A stretch of 64,000 nucleotides of DNA, taken from NCBI RefSeq assembly GCF_038502225.1, contig NC_091322.1:344501-408500 (forward strand), read 5' to 3'. The translations under genes and the position numbers were made by a program. Every line of letters starts with the position of its first letter. Within the stretch, counting starts at the first letter, position 1. The notes under the pieces were generated by a model. The model ran no database searches, was not told where the DNA came from, and saw only the letters and a list, made by a program, of their open reading frames with translations. This document shows, piece after piece, positions 45,252 through 57,945 of the stretch. This DNA is from Cherax quadricarinatus (Eukaryota > Arthropoda > Malacostraca > Decapoda > Parastacidae).

Positions 45252-45923
<672 letters not shown>

Positions 45924-45966
45924 GTACTCACCTAATTGTGGTTGCAGGGGTCGAGACTCAGCTCCT
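45924..45966 (-). pseudogene. LINE family B, minimal copy B9
   Basis: Only 43 bp of the family B 3' end remain (plus strand GTACTCACCTAATTGTGGTT then GCAGGGGTCGAGACTCAG). It lies inside (GT)n, with GT runs on both sides. Confidence 0.8.
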
Positions 45967-46124
45967 GTGTGTGTGTATATGAGAGAGGGAGAGAGAATGA
46001 GAGATAAAGAAAGATAGATAGAGAAATTCTAGAAGCACACTGGTGTTGCTGCTAATACAACTTTCACCCTCAGGAACACGTAATTAGTACGCATAACTGA
46101 CGTGGTCTTCAGAAGTCATGGTCT

Positions 46125-46350
46125 ACCCACTAACGTAGGTAAGGTAGATAAAGATGGAGGCAAGTAGGCCAGCAGGTAGTAGGCAGATAGGTACGAAGGT
46201 TCAGCAGGTCGGTAGACAGTCTGGTAGAATAGATAAGGGAGGGAGCAAGTGGTTTGTCATTTAGGAAAGATAGGTCGTAAGCAAGAGGTCAGGTAGGTAG
46301 AAAGGTGGGTAGATGAGCAGAAAGAAAGATAGGTAGGTAGACAGGTGTGT
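46125..46350. repeat. cryptic AGGT/AGAT simple repeat
   Basis: Irregular GGTAGGTAGACAGG-like tetranucleotide phrases dominate. No gene is present. Confidence 0.6.
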
Positions 46351-46644
46351 GGGTTATTAGTTACATGGTAAAGTGTGGTGGTTATATCGAGCAAGGTGTG
46401 TCTATCTCAGGGCATGCCAAGGTGAAACCACAACTAAGAGTCAACAAAAACTAATCTCTAACACAACACTTGAAGGAGAATGTTTTTGTAATAGAGATTG
46501 AAGAGTGGAACGTGATGGAAAATGCAAAAAATTTTAAGTACAGAAATAGCAGATGGTAATTTAATGTATGGAACAGACTTGGCGAGTGATGAATGAGAGA
46601 CTGTAAGTAGTATAGTGTCGAAGAGTATGTCACAAATTCTTCAC

Positions 46645-46870
46645 TCAAACATACCACAAAAAGAGCACAAACCATATATGAGAACTGGACGACGTTTCGG
46701 TTCCTCTTAGACCATAATCAAGTTGTGAGTTGATAATATCCCAAGATTGATCAATATGTCGTATACTTCCCATTTTTAATTTGTGGGCTTGTGTTAGTTT
46801 GTGCAGTTTGTGTTGTGGCTTAAGGAACACCCGATACCTCGCAGATGTGACAAACATGCATCGAGTAACA
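46645..46870 (-). mobile_element. possible Penelope-like terminal fragment (G2)
   Basis: The minus strand reads CTTGATTATGGTCTAAGAGG followed by AACCGAAACGTCGTCC (46725 to 46688). GGTC/GAACC can pair as a weak stem II before GAAAC-GTC-GTC, the same arrangement as G1 at 14.37 kb. The CUGANGA position is CTTGATTA, so activity is doubtful. No RT frame is present. Confidence 0.4.
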
Positions 46871-46882
46871 GTTACTCTTTAT

Positions 46883-47361
46883 TATGGATGGGACAATACC
46901 AAAATTTTTGCTGATACCGATACGCAATTTTCGGCGGATATTTATACCGATACCAATAATTTCCTATATTTTTTTTATTTATAAAATCATAGTGACTATG
47001 TTCAGCATATAAGGGAATGCTTATTGCGCAATGGGTATTAAATAGAACAGGAAGGCTCGATATTACAAAACTTTATTGCTCTGAGATACTAATGTTATTA
47101 CTTATTATTTGGTCTGTTGTACTAGTTACTGCTTGTCAAAGACACTTGTCAATAGTGTGTGTGTGTGTGTGTGTATGCTTGCGTGTTTGTCTTTGTGTGT
47201 GTGTGTGTGTGTGTATAAGTAAGACTCACAGTCGTGAGGTACAATGTTAATGTTGCTAGTTTTAAGCACGCTTATAATATTAATAATGTAAAAGGATCAG
47301 CCGTTTTTCACCGATACCGTGAAATGGACGATACCGATACGGATACTTTGGCACATCCCTA
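46883..47361. mobile_element. hAT-like MITE
   Basis: The left end is TATGGATGGGACAATACC; the right end read inward is TAGGGATGTGCCAAAGTATC, about 11 of the first 14 positions shared. Flanking 8-bp segments CTCTTTAT and GTCTTCAT agree at six of eight positions, consistent with an old 8-bp duplication. Subterminal regions hold repeats of CGATACCGATAC on both sides. A (GT)n run lies inside (47155-47215). It is non-coding and therefore non-autonomous. Confidence 0.65.
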
Positions 47362-47379
47362 GTCTTCATGCTTATGACT

Positions 47380-47660
47380 TGAAGCCAACTTAAAAACTTC
47401 CTTCACTAACATTAATAAGAATCATTTAGGACATCATATACAAGCCAGTTTATGTCCATCTTCCAATATGCGGCTCCAACATTTAACCCGCACCATACCT
47501 GGATTTTAAATAAACTCGACAAAATCCAAGGGCCTCAGCTTGGTACCGGAATAAAGAGAACTGAACTACGTGAGAAATATGTCAAATAGGCATGAGAGAC
47601 GGGCTCAGGAGCTGTGAATGAATCTCTGTAAACCCAAGTGGGTAAGTACATGCATGTGTG
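47380..47660 (+). pseudogene. old LINE family B 3' end
   Basis: ATCATTTAGGACATCATATA, AATATGCGGCTCCAACATTT and CTCAGGAGCTGTGAATGAAT followed by GGGTAAGTAC track the family B sequence from the ESFRTLYTVYV codons to the terminus, with large internal deletions. Confidence 0.6.
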
Positions 47661-47783
47661 TAACTGTATACAAGTACTCACAGACAGGTATTAAGACATT
47701 GTAGACGAAACCACAGATAAAGGAAGATCAGGAAATGTGAAAATATAGAAATCCTGCTATGGGCAAAAAAGAAAAAAACTTAA

Positions 47784-47900
47784 GGAAACTGGCTCCTGGA
47801 GCTTAACCCCACCAAGTGCAAAGTCATGAAGATTGTGGAAGGGCAAAGAAGACCGCAGACAGAGTACAGTGTAGGGGACCAAAGACTACAAACCTCACTC
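47784..47900 (+). pseudogene. LINE family B, left part of interrupted copy (B7)
   Basis: The sequence matches the NWLLEFNPTRCKVMKIGEGQ region of copy B4 and stops after CTACAAACCTCACTC. The match resumes at 48859, about 20 element bases later. A family D copy lies between. Confidence 0.8.
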
Positions 47901-48858
47901 CTCACTTTTGTATCATCATTTGCAGATGACACTAAAATAAGCATGAAAGTCACTACGGTAGAGGACGCTGAAAAATACAGGAAGACATAAACAGGGTTTT
48001 CCAGTGTGCAGTGAAGAACAACATGACGTTCAGTGGTGATAAGTTCCAGTTGCTTTGGTATGGAAAGAATGAACAACTCAAAAGGAACACTATATACAAA
48101 ACTCAAGAGGGTCACCAAATAGAACGAAAGGAACACGTAAAAGACCTGGGAATAATTATGTCAGCGGACCTTTCTTTTAAAAACAATAACAAGACAAAGA
48201 TCACGACAGCCAGGAAGATGACTGGGTGGATATTGAGAACATTCAAAACAAGGGAAACAATGCCGATGGTGACACTCTTCAAATCGCTAGTGTTCCCTCA
48301 CTTGGAATATTGCTCAGTGCTGACGGCCCCGTTCAAAGCACGAGAAATATCCGAGTTGGAACAAATACGGAGAACGTTTACGGCTCATATTGAGCCAGTA
48401 AAGCACCTAAATTACTGGGAACGCCTTTAAGTCTTGAACATGTACTCATTGGAGCTGAGAAGAGAGAGATACATAATAATACATACCTGGAAAGTACTCG
48501 AGGGCCTGGTCCCAAATCTGCGCACTACCATAACATACTGGAGTGAGAGATATGGGAGGAAGTGTAAAATAAACCCAGTGAGGAGCAGGGGTGCGGTGGG
48601 GACAATAAGGGAACACTGTATCAACATCCGGGGTCCCAGACTATTCAACATCTTACCAGAAGATATCAGAAACATGGCTGGAACAAGTGAAGAAGCCTTT
48701 AAGAGGAAACCGAACAAGTATCTTCACCAGGTGCCAGATCAACCAGGCTGTGATGAATATGTGGGGCAGCGGGCCTCCAGCAGCGACAGCCTGGTTGACC
48801 AGGCAAGCACCAGACGAGCCTGGCCCATGGCCGGGTTCCGAGAGTAGGTATATCAAAG
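47901..48858 (+). pseudogene. LINE family D, best copy (D6), nested in family B
   Basis: The copy starts within the RT domain at codons like SFVSSFADDTKISMKV. Two long frames follow: 48011-48430 (GDKFQLLWYGKNEQLKRNTI, HQIERKEHVKDLGIIMSADL, VKHLNYWERL) and 48434-48847 (NMYSLELRRERYIIIHTWKV to DQPGCDEYVGQRASSSDSLV). They are separated only by a stop and a small frame change. The protein resembles family A at the C-terminus but ends WPMAGFRE. It is the reference copy for family D in this window. Confidence 0.85.
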
Positions 48859-49416
48859 GAGTATAACACCGGGCACATCTCCTGAGGCGCACATCACACA
48901 AATAACTGCTGCAGCATATGGGCACCTAGCAAACCCAGGAATAGCATTCCGACATCTCAGTAAGGAATCATTCAGGACCCTGTGCACCGTGTATGTCAGG
49001 CCTGTTTTGGAGTATGCAGCACCAGTTTGGAACCTACACCTAGCGAAGCATGGAAGGAAATTAGAGAAAGTGCAAAGGTTTGCAACAAGACTAGTCCTGG
49101 AGCTAAGGGGCATGTCCTACGAGGAGAGGTTAAGGGAAATCAACCTGACGACACTGGAGGACATGAGAGATATGGGGAATATAATAACGACATATAAAAT
49201 ACTGAGAGGAATCGGCAAGGTGGACAGAGACAGGATGTTCCAGAGATGGGACACAGCAACAAGGGGTCGCAATTGGAAGTTGAAGACTCAGGTGAATCAC
49301 AGGGATGTTAAGAAGTATTTCTTCAGACACAGAGTTGTCAAGATGTGGAATAGTCTGGGAAGTGATGTAGTGGAGGCAGGATCCATACATAGCTTTAAGA
49401 AGAGGTATGATAAAGC
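48859..49416 (+). pseudogene. LINE family B, right part of interrupted copy (B8)
   Basis: 48989-49420 encodes VLEYAAPVWNLHLAKHGRKL through RDVKKYFFRHRVVKMWNSLG, the family B C-terminal third, open to YDKA. The usual 3' tail is absent: the match stops near 49416. It continues the part broken off at 47900. Confidence 0.85.
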
Positions 49417-49539
49417 ATAGTAATTTCACACTCTGTGTCTCCTCCCTACCAGCCACATACAGTCAACTTGTGTATTTTGTGCTTGGCATCTCAGCTCTCA
49501 ACATTTACACTAAGCAAGAATTCTTTCCTAGACACTTTT

Positions 49540-49680
49540 CTTTGATGTCCCTGGTGTGTGTTAGTTACCATTTTGTCTTAGGCACATGTCGATTAGACAC
49601 TAGGCCTGTTGTGTGTGTGTGTGTGTTAGTTACCATTTTGTCCTAGGCACATGTCGATTAGACACTAGGCCTGTTGTATA

Positions 49681-49736
<56 letters not shown>

Positions 49737-49874
49737 TGTGTGTGTTAGTTACCATTTTGTACTAGGCACATGTCGATTGGACACTAGGCCTGTTGTATTT
49801 GCGTGTGTGTGTGTGTGTGTTAGTTACCATTTTGTCCTAGGCACATGTCGATTAGACACTAGGCCTGTTGTATT

Positions 49875-49912
<38 letters not shown>

Positions 49913-49980
49913 CATTTTGTCCTAGGCACATGTCGATTAGACACTAGGCCTGTTGTATAGTGCTTGTGTGTGTGTGTGTG
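49540..49980. repeat. five-unit satellite with internal (TG)n
   Basis: The core GTTACCATTTTGTCCTAGGC, ACATGTCGATTAGACACTAG, GCCTGTTGT recurs five times (near 49563, 49627, 49746, 49821 and 49908), each followed by a TG run of different length. The cores are nearly identical, so amplification was recent. One open frame through it is compositional. Confidence 0.9.
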
Positions 49981-49991
49981 TGTATACATAT

Positions 49992-50940
<949 letters not shown>

Positions 50941-51032
<92 letters not shown>
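50941..51032. repeat. (TA)n microsatellite
   Basis: A pure run abutting the right terminus of MITE M6. Confidence 0.95.
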
Positions 51033-51035
<3 letters not shown>

Positions 51036-51328
51036 CAAAAAGAAAATACTTTATCATCATTATCACCACACTCGCACATTATCACTGTTTTTGCAGAGGT
51101 GCTCAGAATACAACAGTCTAGAAGCATACACATATATATATATGCCAATATCCCAAACCCCTCCTTTAAAGTATATATTTCCAGGACTCAAGTCCGACTA
51201 TATGAAAATAACCGGTTTCCCTATACTAAATATTACCCTGCTACTCCAACAGATCGTCAGGTCCCAAGTATCCATTCACTCCTATCTAACACGCTCACGC
51301 ACGCTTGCTGGAAATCCAAGCCCCTTAT

Positions 51329-51530
<202 letters not shown>

Positions 51531-51559
51531 CCGCCAAATGGCAGTTCAGCCAAATTGTG

Positions 51560-51775
51560 ATGCACCTTTGATAAGCCTCGAGAGTTTTCCTACTGCCGGA
51601 ATCCGCCCCTGGTTCAGGCTCGTGTAACGTTTGCTTAGTCAACCAGACTGTTGCTGCTGGTGGCCCGTTGGCCCATTTATCCATCGCATCCTGGTTGATC
51701 TGGCTTTGGACCTGTGGTCTGTTAACAACAACAGCCTGGTTGAACATGCAATCAACATAGATGCGTGGCCTTAAG
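51560..51775. pseudogene. LINE family D 3' ends, both strands
   Basis: 51620-51715 matches the complement of the family D terminus (GTCAACCAGACTGTTGCTGC, CATCCTGGTTGATCTGGC). 51725-51775 carries a short plus-strand tail (ACAACAGCCTGGTTGAACAT). Both are decayed. Confidence 0.5.
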
Positions 51776-52435
51776 TATACAGTATTTTTAACTAAGTTCA
51801 CGCATACCGTAAATGATATTGCCCAAAGCTCTCTTTATAGCGATGTTTCATGCTTTGAGGTCTTTCCTAGCCAACCCACTGATATAGTTTTTCACAGTGA
51901 CTCAGGCATTTTTAATTTGTTAAAAATTTGGCCGTTTATTAAACTAGTATTTAAGATAGACTGTCACAGGGCAGGTGTTTACTGTTTGGTTATCACTGGT
52001 TTTTTTCATGTTGGTCTCTGAGTGTAGCAAATATTGCATTAAACGCTATTAGAAGGCCACATATAAACTTTGTTATTGTTGCTTGGTTTAAGACTGTGTT
52101 TGTAAGAAAAATGAGAGAATGTTATGCTGTTTGTGATTGTGCTAGGATGTGTACTAGCATTAACATCTACGACTCTGATTGGAGAGCAACTAAGCTTGAG
52201 CTCTTCCTCCCATAAAGCTCAGTTGTTTGCCATATCCTTTTTACTCAAAGGTGTAAATGCCTTTAATTTTGAACGAGATGCCTCTCAGTGTTCTCATTAT
52301 GTGTTTAGCTCAGTAGTTCCTATTCCCTGTGTTTTCACCAGTCTTGGTAACCTGTTTAGCACTGGCCCAATTTCCTGCACTGGATGTCCTTTCTTTCCCT
52401 ATATGGTATATGCTTCATCCTCGCCCGTCGTGGGT
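51776..52435. other. no feature recognised
   Basis: A 104-codon frame at 52124-52438 begins with a hydrophobic stretch (MLFVIVLGCVLALTSTTLIG) but shows no further domain or gene context; I do not call it. Confidence 0.35.
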
Positions 52436-52440
52436 TGAGC

Positions 52441-53252
<812 letters not shown>

Positions 53253-53322
<70 letters not shown>
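53253..53322. repeat. (TA)n microsatellite
   Basis: A pure run of about 70 bp. Confidence 0.95.
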
Positions 53323-53325
<3 letters not shown>

Positions 53326-53394
53326 GTTGAAGTAATATATTTGTTGCTGTAACAGTATTTCGTCGAGGTCAGTCTTGGTAAACAAATCCAGCAT

Positions 53395-53530
53395 AGTGGG
53401 CGTGGCTCATCTGAGGTATCAGCTGACGGCCTGGACTGTTGGGTTGTTACTCCCTGTAGGTCGCACTTCGACGTAGGCGCTACAGTCCAGCTGATCAGGA
53501 ACAGAGGTTTAATTGTCTTGAGGACAGCTA
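53395..53530 (-). pseudogene. LINE family A-like 3' end
   Basis: Plus-strand GGTCGCACTTCGACGTAGGC and GCTACAGTCCAGCTGATCAG match the complement of the terminus. Confidence 0.55.
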
Positions 53531-53629
53531 AAGAAATCGACTACAATTAAGCCTTTATGAAGAGAGGTTATGTTAGTGTTCATTAGCAAGGGTGTATCAC
53601 TTTTAGAGGTTATATCAATACTAGAGAGA

Positions 53630-53950
53630 GCATAAGCGATTTGTATACTGACATAAAACTTACTGGAGTGAAAGAATAAACCCAGTGGAAAGCTGGGATG
53701 CCGTAAACACAATTAAAGATGGCTGTAGGAACATTCATGACCGTAGACTTCATGCTACTACCAGCCGATATTAGAAATGTTGCTGGAACTAGGTTGATCA
53801 TTTTCAGGAGGACATTGGACCAGTATCTCTTGCAAGTGCCTGATCAGACGAGTTGTGATGACTGTTGGCCTCGGACCGTTAGAACCAAGCAGCCTGGTTT
53901 ACCAGGCAGTCAAAAGAATCCCCGAAACTGGTTATAGGTTTGTCACAAGA
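53630..53950 (+). pseudogene. LINE family D 3' end, decayed
   Basis: 53719-53937 encodes DFMLLPADIRNVAGTRLIIF and RRTLDQYLLQVPDQTSCDDC, family D's terminal segment with a frame change at the end. Confidence 0.7.
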
Positions 53951-54319
53951 AAGGGGTGCAGTGTAAAATTGGCTCTACATCCCTGTTGATCGGTAATAGT
54001 TTCCAAGAACTGTGTTTAGCCTCTCCCAGCACTAGTTAGAGTTAATTAATAGCAGTATGTTACAGTAATATCATGAATTAAATTAGTTGTTAACGCCATT
54101 GCAGCATTATGTTTAGGCTGTTTTAGCCTAGTGTTTATGCAGGTTTAACCGTACATTTCGTTGTAATCTTAATTTGATGAGCTTGATAGGTTTGGGACAT
54201 GTCACTTCCATGGTCTTCCATAGTCTTCCATGTACATGTTATAGGGTATCTTTCTCGCCCTTGATTTTCAAGTGATTTGAAAAACAATGCAATAGTTCAT
54301 ATTTCAACACTGCCTTCAT

Positions 54320-54500
54320 GACACAGGGGAATTATCAACAGACTTCTTGCTGTCTGCAAGAGGGAACGTGATAAATTTTTTAAGTCAATACCTGATCACC
54401 GGGGTCTGCGTGCAGCTGGCAAGAACAACCTGGTTGATCAAGTCATCAAAGAGGAGGCCCTGGTCAAGGACTGGGCCGCGGGGCGTTGACCCACCCCTCC
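54320..54500 (+). pseudogene. LINE family A-like 3' end
   Basis: GGGGAATTATCAACAGACTT, GCTGTCTGCAAGAGGGAACG and CTGGGCCGCGGGGCGTTGAC follow the A terminus. A second tail in the opposite orientation begins 55 bp further. Confidence 0.65.
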
Positions 54501-54554
54501 GCGGAATCGTGTTGATTTTTTTGGTTCACGTGAAAATATAGCAATATCTTCCTG

Positions 54555-54845
54555 TTGCTGGTTCCAGGGGTCAGTGTCCTTGCTGCCCAGACACGGATCA
54601 GCCATCCTGGTTACTGGTCTACTCAGTCAGGCTATTGGTGCTAGGAGCACGCAGTCCGACCTAGGTACTGCAGCCTAGCTAATCAGGAACTAATTCAAGG
54701 AACTTGCCAAGTTCCATCATGAAGTTAGGGGTCTTTTGTTAAGTCCCCTTATATATGAAGGAAGTCTAATTAGATTCTCATTAGTTATCTCATAGTGCAA
54801 TTGCTGCACTTCTGACCGAGAGTGTAACTCTCAGCATGTTGTTGT
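54555..54845 (-). pseudogene. LINE family A-like 3' end
   Basis: Plus-strand GGCTATTGGTGCTAGGAGCA, CGCAGTCCGACCTAGGTACT and GAACTTGCCAAGTTCCATCA match the complement of the 3' terminus and of the KRELD and RGI codons. Confidence 0.65.
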
Positions 54846-55729
54846 CTTCCTCACAGAGGCCACGTGGAATTTCCTGAGTCTTGCAAGAAGGGCACGAGCT
54901 GCAGAAAGTGACGACCTGTGGAGAGTAAATTACCAAAATTGCTAAGTATGTTGGCTATTATGATTTCACATAAATGTGAACAACGAATCATGTTAATGAA
55001 CACGCGCTGTAATGTCTTATGATGTACTATCTACTGTATAACGAGTATTGACCTCTAGTGGCTGCAGTGTCTTGAGAATGATTGCAACAAAGTATTCTTT
55101 GTAAAAATCCAAATAAGAAAAAAGATGGAGTAAAATCTAGTGATCTTAGTGTCCATAATCCTTTTGTAATGAGCAAAATTTTAAACACAAACCAAAAGTA
55201 GTCCATTATTGCCTCGGTTTTAGAAAAAAAACTTTAAAGTACATTGTAACACAATGTGTACATGTACAAAGATGAGGTGGCAGCAAACAAGTGTTGGTCG
55301 GTCAAGCAACAATCTTTTTGTGAACCGGTTACTGTGATGGCAGTCTCGTAAATCCTACATTGGCTGCTGAGGCATCCAGCTTCTGCATTCATTATTCACA
55401 TTCTCCTTAGTTCTTCACCTGTTAGCTGCTTCTCTCTTTCTCCCATCAGACCTGATACTTAACTTGGAAATACGTTCATTCTTCTGGAATTTCTTACATT
55501 TTTTGTTAGGTTTTCTTCTCTGATGATACAAAGTCTTACAGATTCTCCCAGAACCTTTGCTTACATAGCTAGACATGTTTTTCTTCAGATATCGTCTATT
55601 TTTCAAATATATTGGAGCCGAAAGAGAAAGAGAGAGAGAGAGAGATAATAATGCAATGTACAATATCACAGCGTCAGCATCTTTCAAGTATATTTTGTTT
55701 CGTGTAAAAAAAAATAATTCCCTTCATTT

Positions 55730-55733
<4 letters not shown>
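54846..55733. other. no feature recognised
   Basis: AT-rich DNA with a short GA run near 55625. The 90-codon minus frame at 55415-55687 has no recognisable domain. Confidence 0.35.

Positions 55734-55812
<79 letters not shown>
55734..55812. repeat. (TA)n microsatellite
   Basis: A pure run ending in TATACACAC. The 265 bp between it and the LTR hold AAAAGTCCA-type short repeats only. Confidence 0.95.
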
Positions 55813-55816
<4 letters not shown>

Positions 55817-56077
55817 TGAAGCCTTTCTAATAGAACCCTCCATGAATTGAAGGGTCCTAGTGTTTTGTGGTTTTCCAGGGTGAGACCTTCCAGCACGACA
55901 CCTCGTGGAGATGAAAATTCCAATCCCACACTCTCATTTTAAGGAGTCCAAGGAACTTTCAGTTTTAAAAGTCCAACAAGGAACTTTCTCTGTTAAAGTC
56001 TGACAATAGTTTTTGAGTTGTTTAAGGGCTCAGTTTGTTTTAAAAGTCCAGAAACCAACTTTCATCTATTTTAAGTT

Positions 56078-57140
56078 TGTGGAGAAATTTTCTCCAGGAG
56101 GGGGGTATCAGCCCCCTTCAGCCCCCTTCAGCCCTTTCAGCCCTGAGGGGCCACTAGAAGGGGCGAGCGTCTTGTTTACTGCTAGAGTGAGTAATTGATC
56201 ACAGATGCCGTATGCGTGGTCAAATGACCTCTGCTCCTTGCAGGGGTGTTGCAACGTGTATTTTTATAAGAGACAGTACATCTCTTACTTAGCAGGACAA
56301 TTAAGGAAAATCCTGCTCCCACTTTATTACCATAGTAAAGATAGTGTACATTGTTGTTTATGATTAAGACAGCAAGAAACAAACATTCTGCTTTGCTTCA
56401 TCGAGGAGGTGACAAGGATGCAAGGTACTAGGTCAGCGTTTTTTTTTTGTGCTGGGGCCAGTGACGGGATATAGCCCTGTAGCGTCTGGCAGACTAACTT
56501 TGACTCTACTACGAGACACTGACGCCAGGATAACCAGCAAAGGACACTGATCTGTGCGTTAGTGTGAATAAAGTGTCTCACACAACACAATAAACACTTA
56601 AGAGAAGTGTGATCAGCTTCTCTTGTGATACATTGTGAACAATAAAGACGAATCTTGTTGAACATAGTGTACCAGTGTGCGTTTCCTAGACAATGGAAGA
56701 CGTGGACATCCAAGGACACTTCAGCTTCTATCAAGTCACCGATATCTGTCGAAGGTGTTGAGAACACCATAGCTCACGTTACAAAGAGCAAGGTATGTTA
56801 CGAATTTCTTGTAGATCGGGGGATTGCGCAATTCTTGAGTCACAAGGAGTTTGTAATCAACCTATAATTGGCAGTAAGGTGTGGACTTTTGAGTCCAAAC
56901 AAGTAAGTATTCGTCAGCCATCATCGAATGAAATATGCTGACATAATACCCCCTAGGGGTAATTTATACTTACAAATTGTATCTCTTGACAGCCCACTGT
57001 TGTGATGGTTTCGACAGCTTCTAGACCTCGTCTGCAGGGGCGGCTGTGTAGACGATTTGCTGTCATTTATCAGCTAAGTGTTCATTATATATATTTATAA
57101 TGAACACAGCAGGTAAGGCCAAATAATCTCAATAGAGTTT
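56078..57140 (+). repeat. 5' LTR of BEL/Pao element (right edge uncertain)
   Basis: From TGTGGAGAAATTTTCTCC at 56078 the sequence matches 63267-64000 to the end of the window, over at least 742 bp (to 56819). I count five base differences, one extra 10-bp CCCCCTTCAG unit in this copy, and two fewer T in the T run near 56440. The start holds an 8-bp inverted repeat (TGGAGAAA/TTTCTCCA). Three AATAAA signals lie at 56567, 56589 and 56641. The right edge cannot be fixed because the partner LTR is cut by the window; 57140 is the position before the putative primer binding site. Confidence 0.8.
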
Positions 57141-57160
57141 TGGTCCTTCGAACCGGATAA
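57141..57160 (+). promoter_or_regulatory. putative primer binding site
   Basis: TGGTCCTTCGAACCGGATAA begins with TGG, the complement of a tRNA CCA end. A partial repeat, GGTCCTTCGA, occurs at about 57220. I recall TTGGTCCTTCGA-type sequence at this place in other BEL/Pao elements, but the match to a particular tRNA is not established. Confidence 0.45.
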
Positions 57161-57298
57161 AGACCACACTGTGGTCCAAATATGTTGCACTACAGTGTAC
57201 AAATAACCTATGAGCCAAGGTCCTTCGAAAAAAGCTGTAAAACTAGCGTTTTACAATATAAATCAGTATAAATGAGTCCCTCCAGACTCAATCACAGA

Positions 57299-57395
57299 GA
57301 ATGGGCAGCCAAAAGAAAACGGGCGCTCACCCAGCATTCACCCAAAGGAAAACGGGCGCTCACCCAGCGGACACCCAAAGAAAACGGGAGCTGGG
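57299..57395 (+). repeat. tandem repeat in the BEL/Pao leader
   Basis: Nearly three units of about 37 bp share AAAACGGGCGCTCACCCAGC and CACCCAAAG. The third unit has GGGAGCTGGG in place of GGGCGCTCAC. Confidence 0.85.
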
Positions 57396-57731
57396 TGACT
57401 CACCTACATCCTGCACCCACTGCTCCAATCTGGCAAAATCGCTGATTAAGAACAACACCACCGAGTGATGTTGTTTGTCTGAGTGTATATACACACAGTG
57501 TTTATAATGTTTATAGACAGAAATTAAGAGACAAGATTGTATTAAAGTTTGTTTCTTATAGATCTACCTGTTATATTAAAGGAACTTATATATAAAGTGT
57601 AAGCTTTCAAATATATATTAACAGTGAAATTTATATATGTGTAAGTAATATTCACGTGTGATTACAGTTATACAGTGACATTTATAGTGTATAGTGAATG
57701 AAGTGTATAACGTTATTTACGATTAATCATC

Positions 57732-57944
57732 ATGGGTAGGCTGACACAGCACACAAGCCATAAACACCAGACACATGTACCCTGTACCCTTATGGTCATT
57801 GACCCTGAGGTTAAGCTTAGTGGGTCAGTAGTGTCTGACTCGATTATTGCTGACTTAAGCATAACAAAAACTCAGCTGTTTATAGCAGTACAGTGTTTTA
57901 TAAACACTCTAAGTGTGGTGCTAGAATTTTCAGTATACCATTAA
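57732..57944 (+). CDS. possible 70-codon leader ORF before gag-pol
   Basis: An ATG frame ends in TAA at 57942-57944, one base before the gag-pol ATG at 57946, in a different frame. The peptide has no recognisable domain. It might influence initiation at the main start or be chance. Confidence 0.3.
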   Translation: MGRLTQHTSHKHQTHVPCTLMVIDPEVKLSGSVVSDSIIADLSITKTQLFIAVQCFINTLSVVLEFSVYH

Positions 57945-57945
57945 A

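Noticed and set aside
52124..52438. 104-codon frame with a hydrophobic N-terminus
   Set aside because: The signal-peptide-like start is not followed by a domain, and there are no neighbouring exons that I can recognise. Chance is likely in 64 kb.
56327..56770. 147-codon minus-strand frame in the 5' LTR, repeated in the 3' LTR
   Set aside because: It lies within the LTR on the antisense strand and has no recognisable domain; its duplication just reflects the two LTRs.
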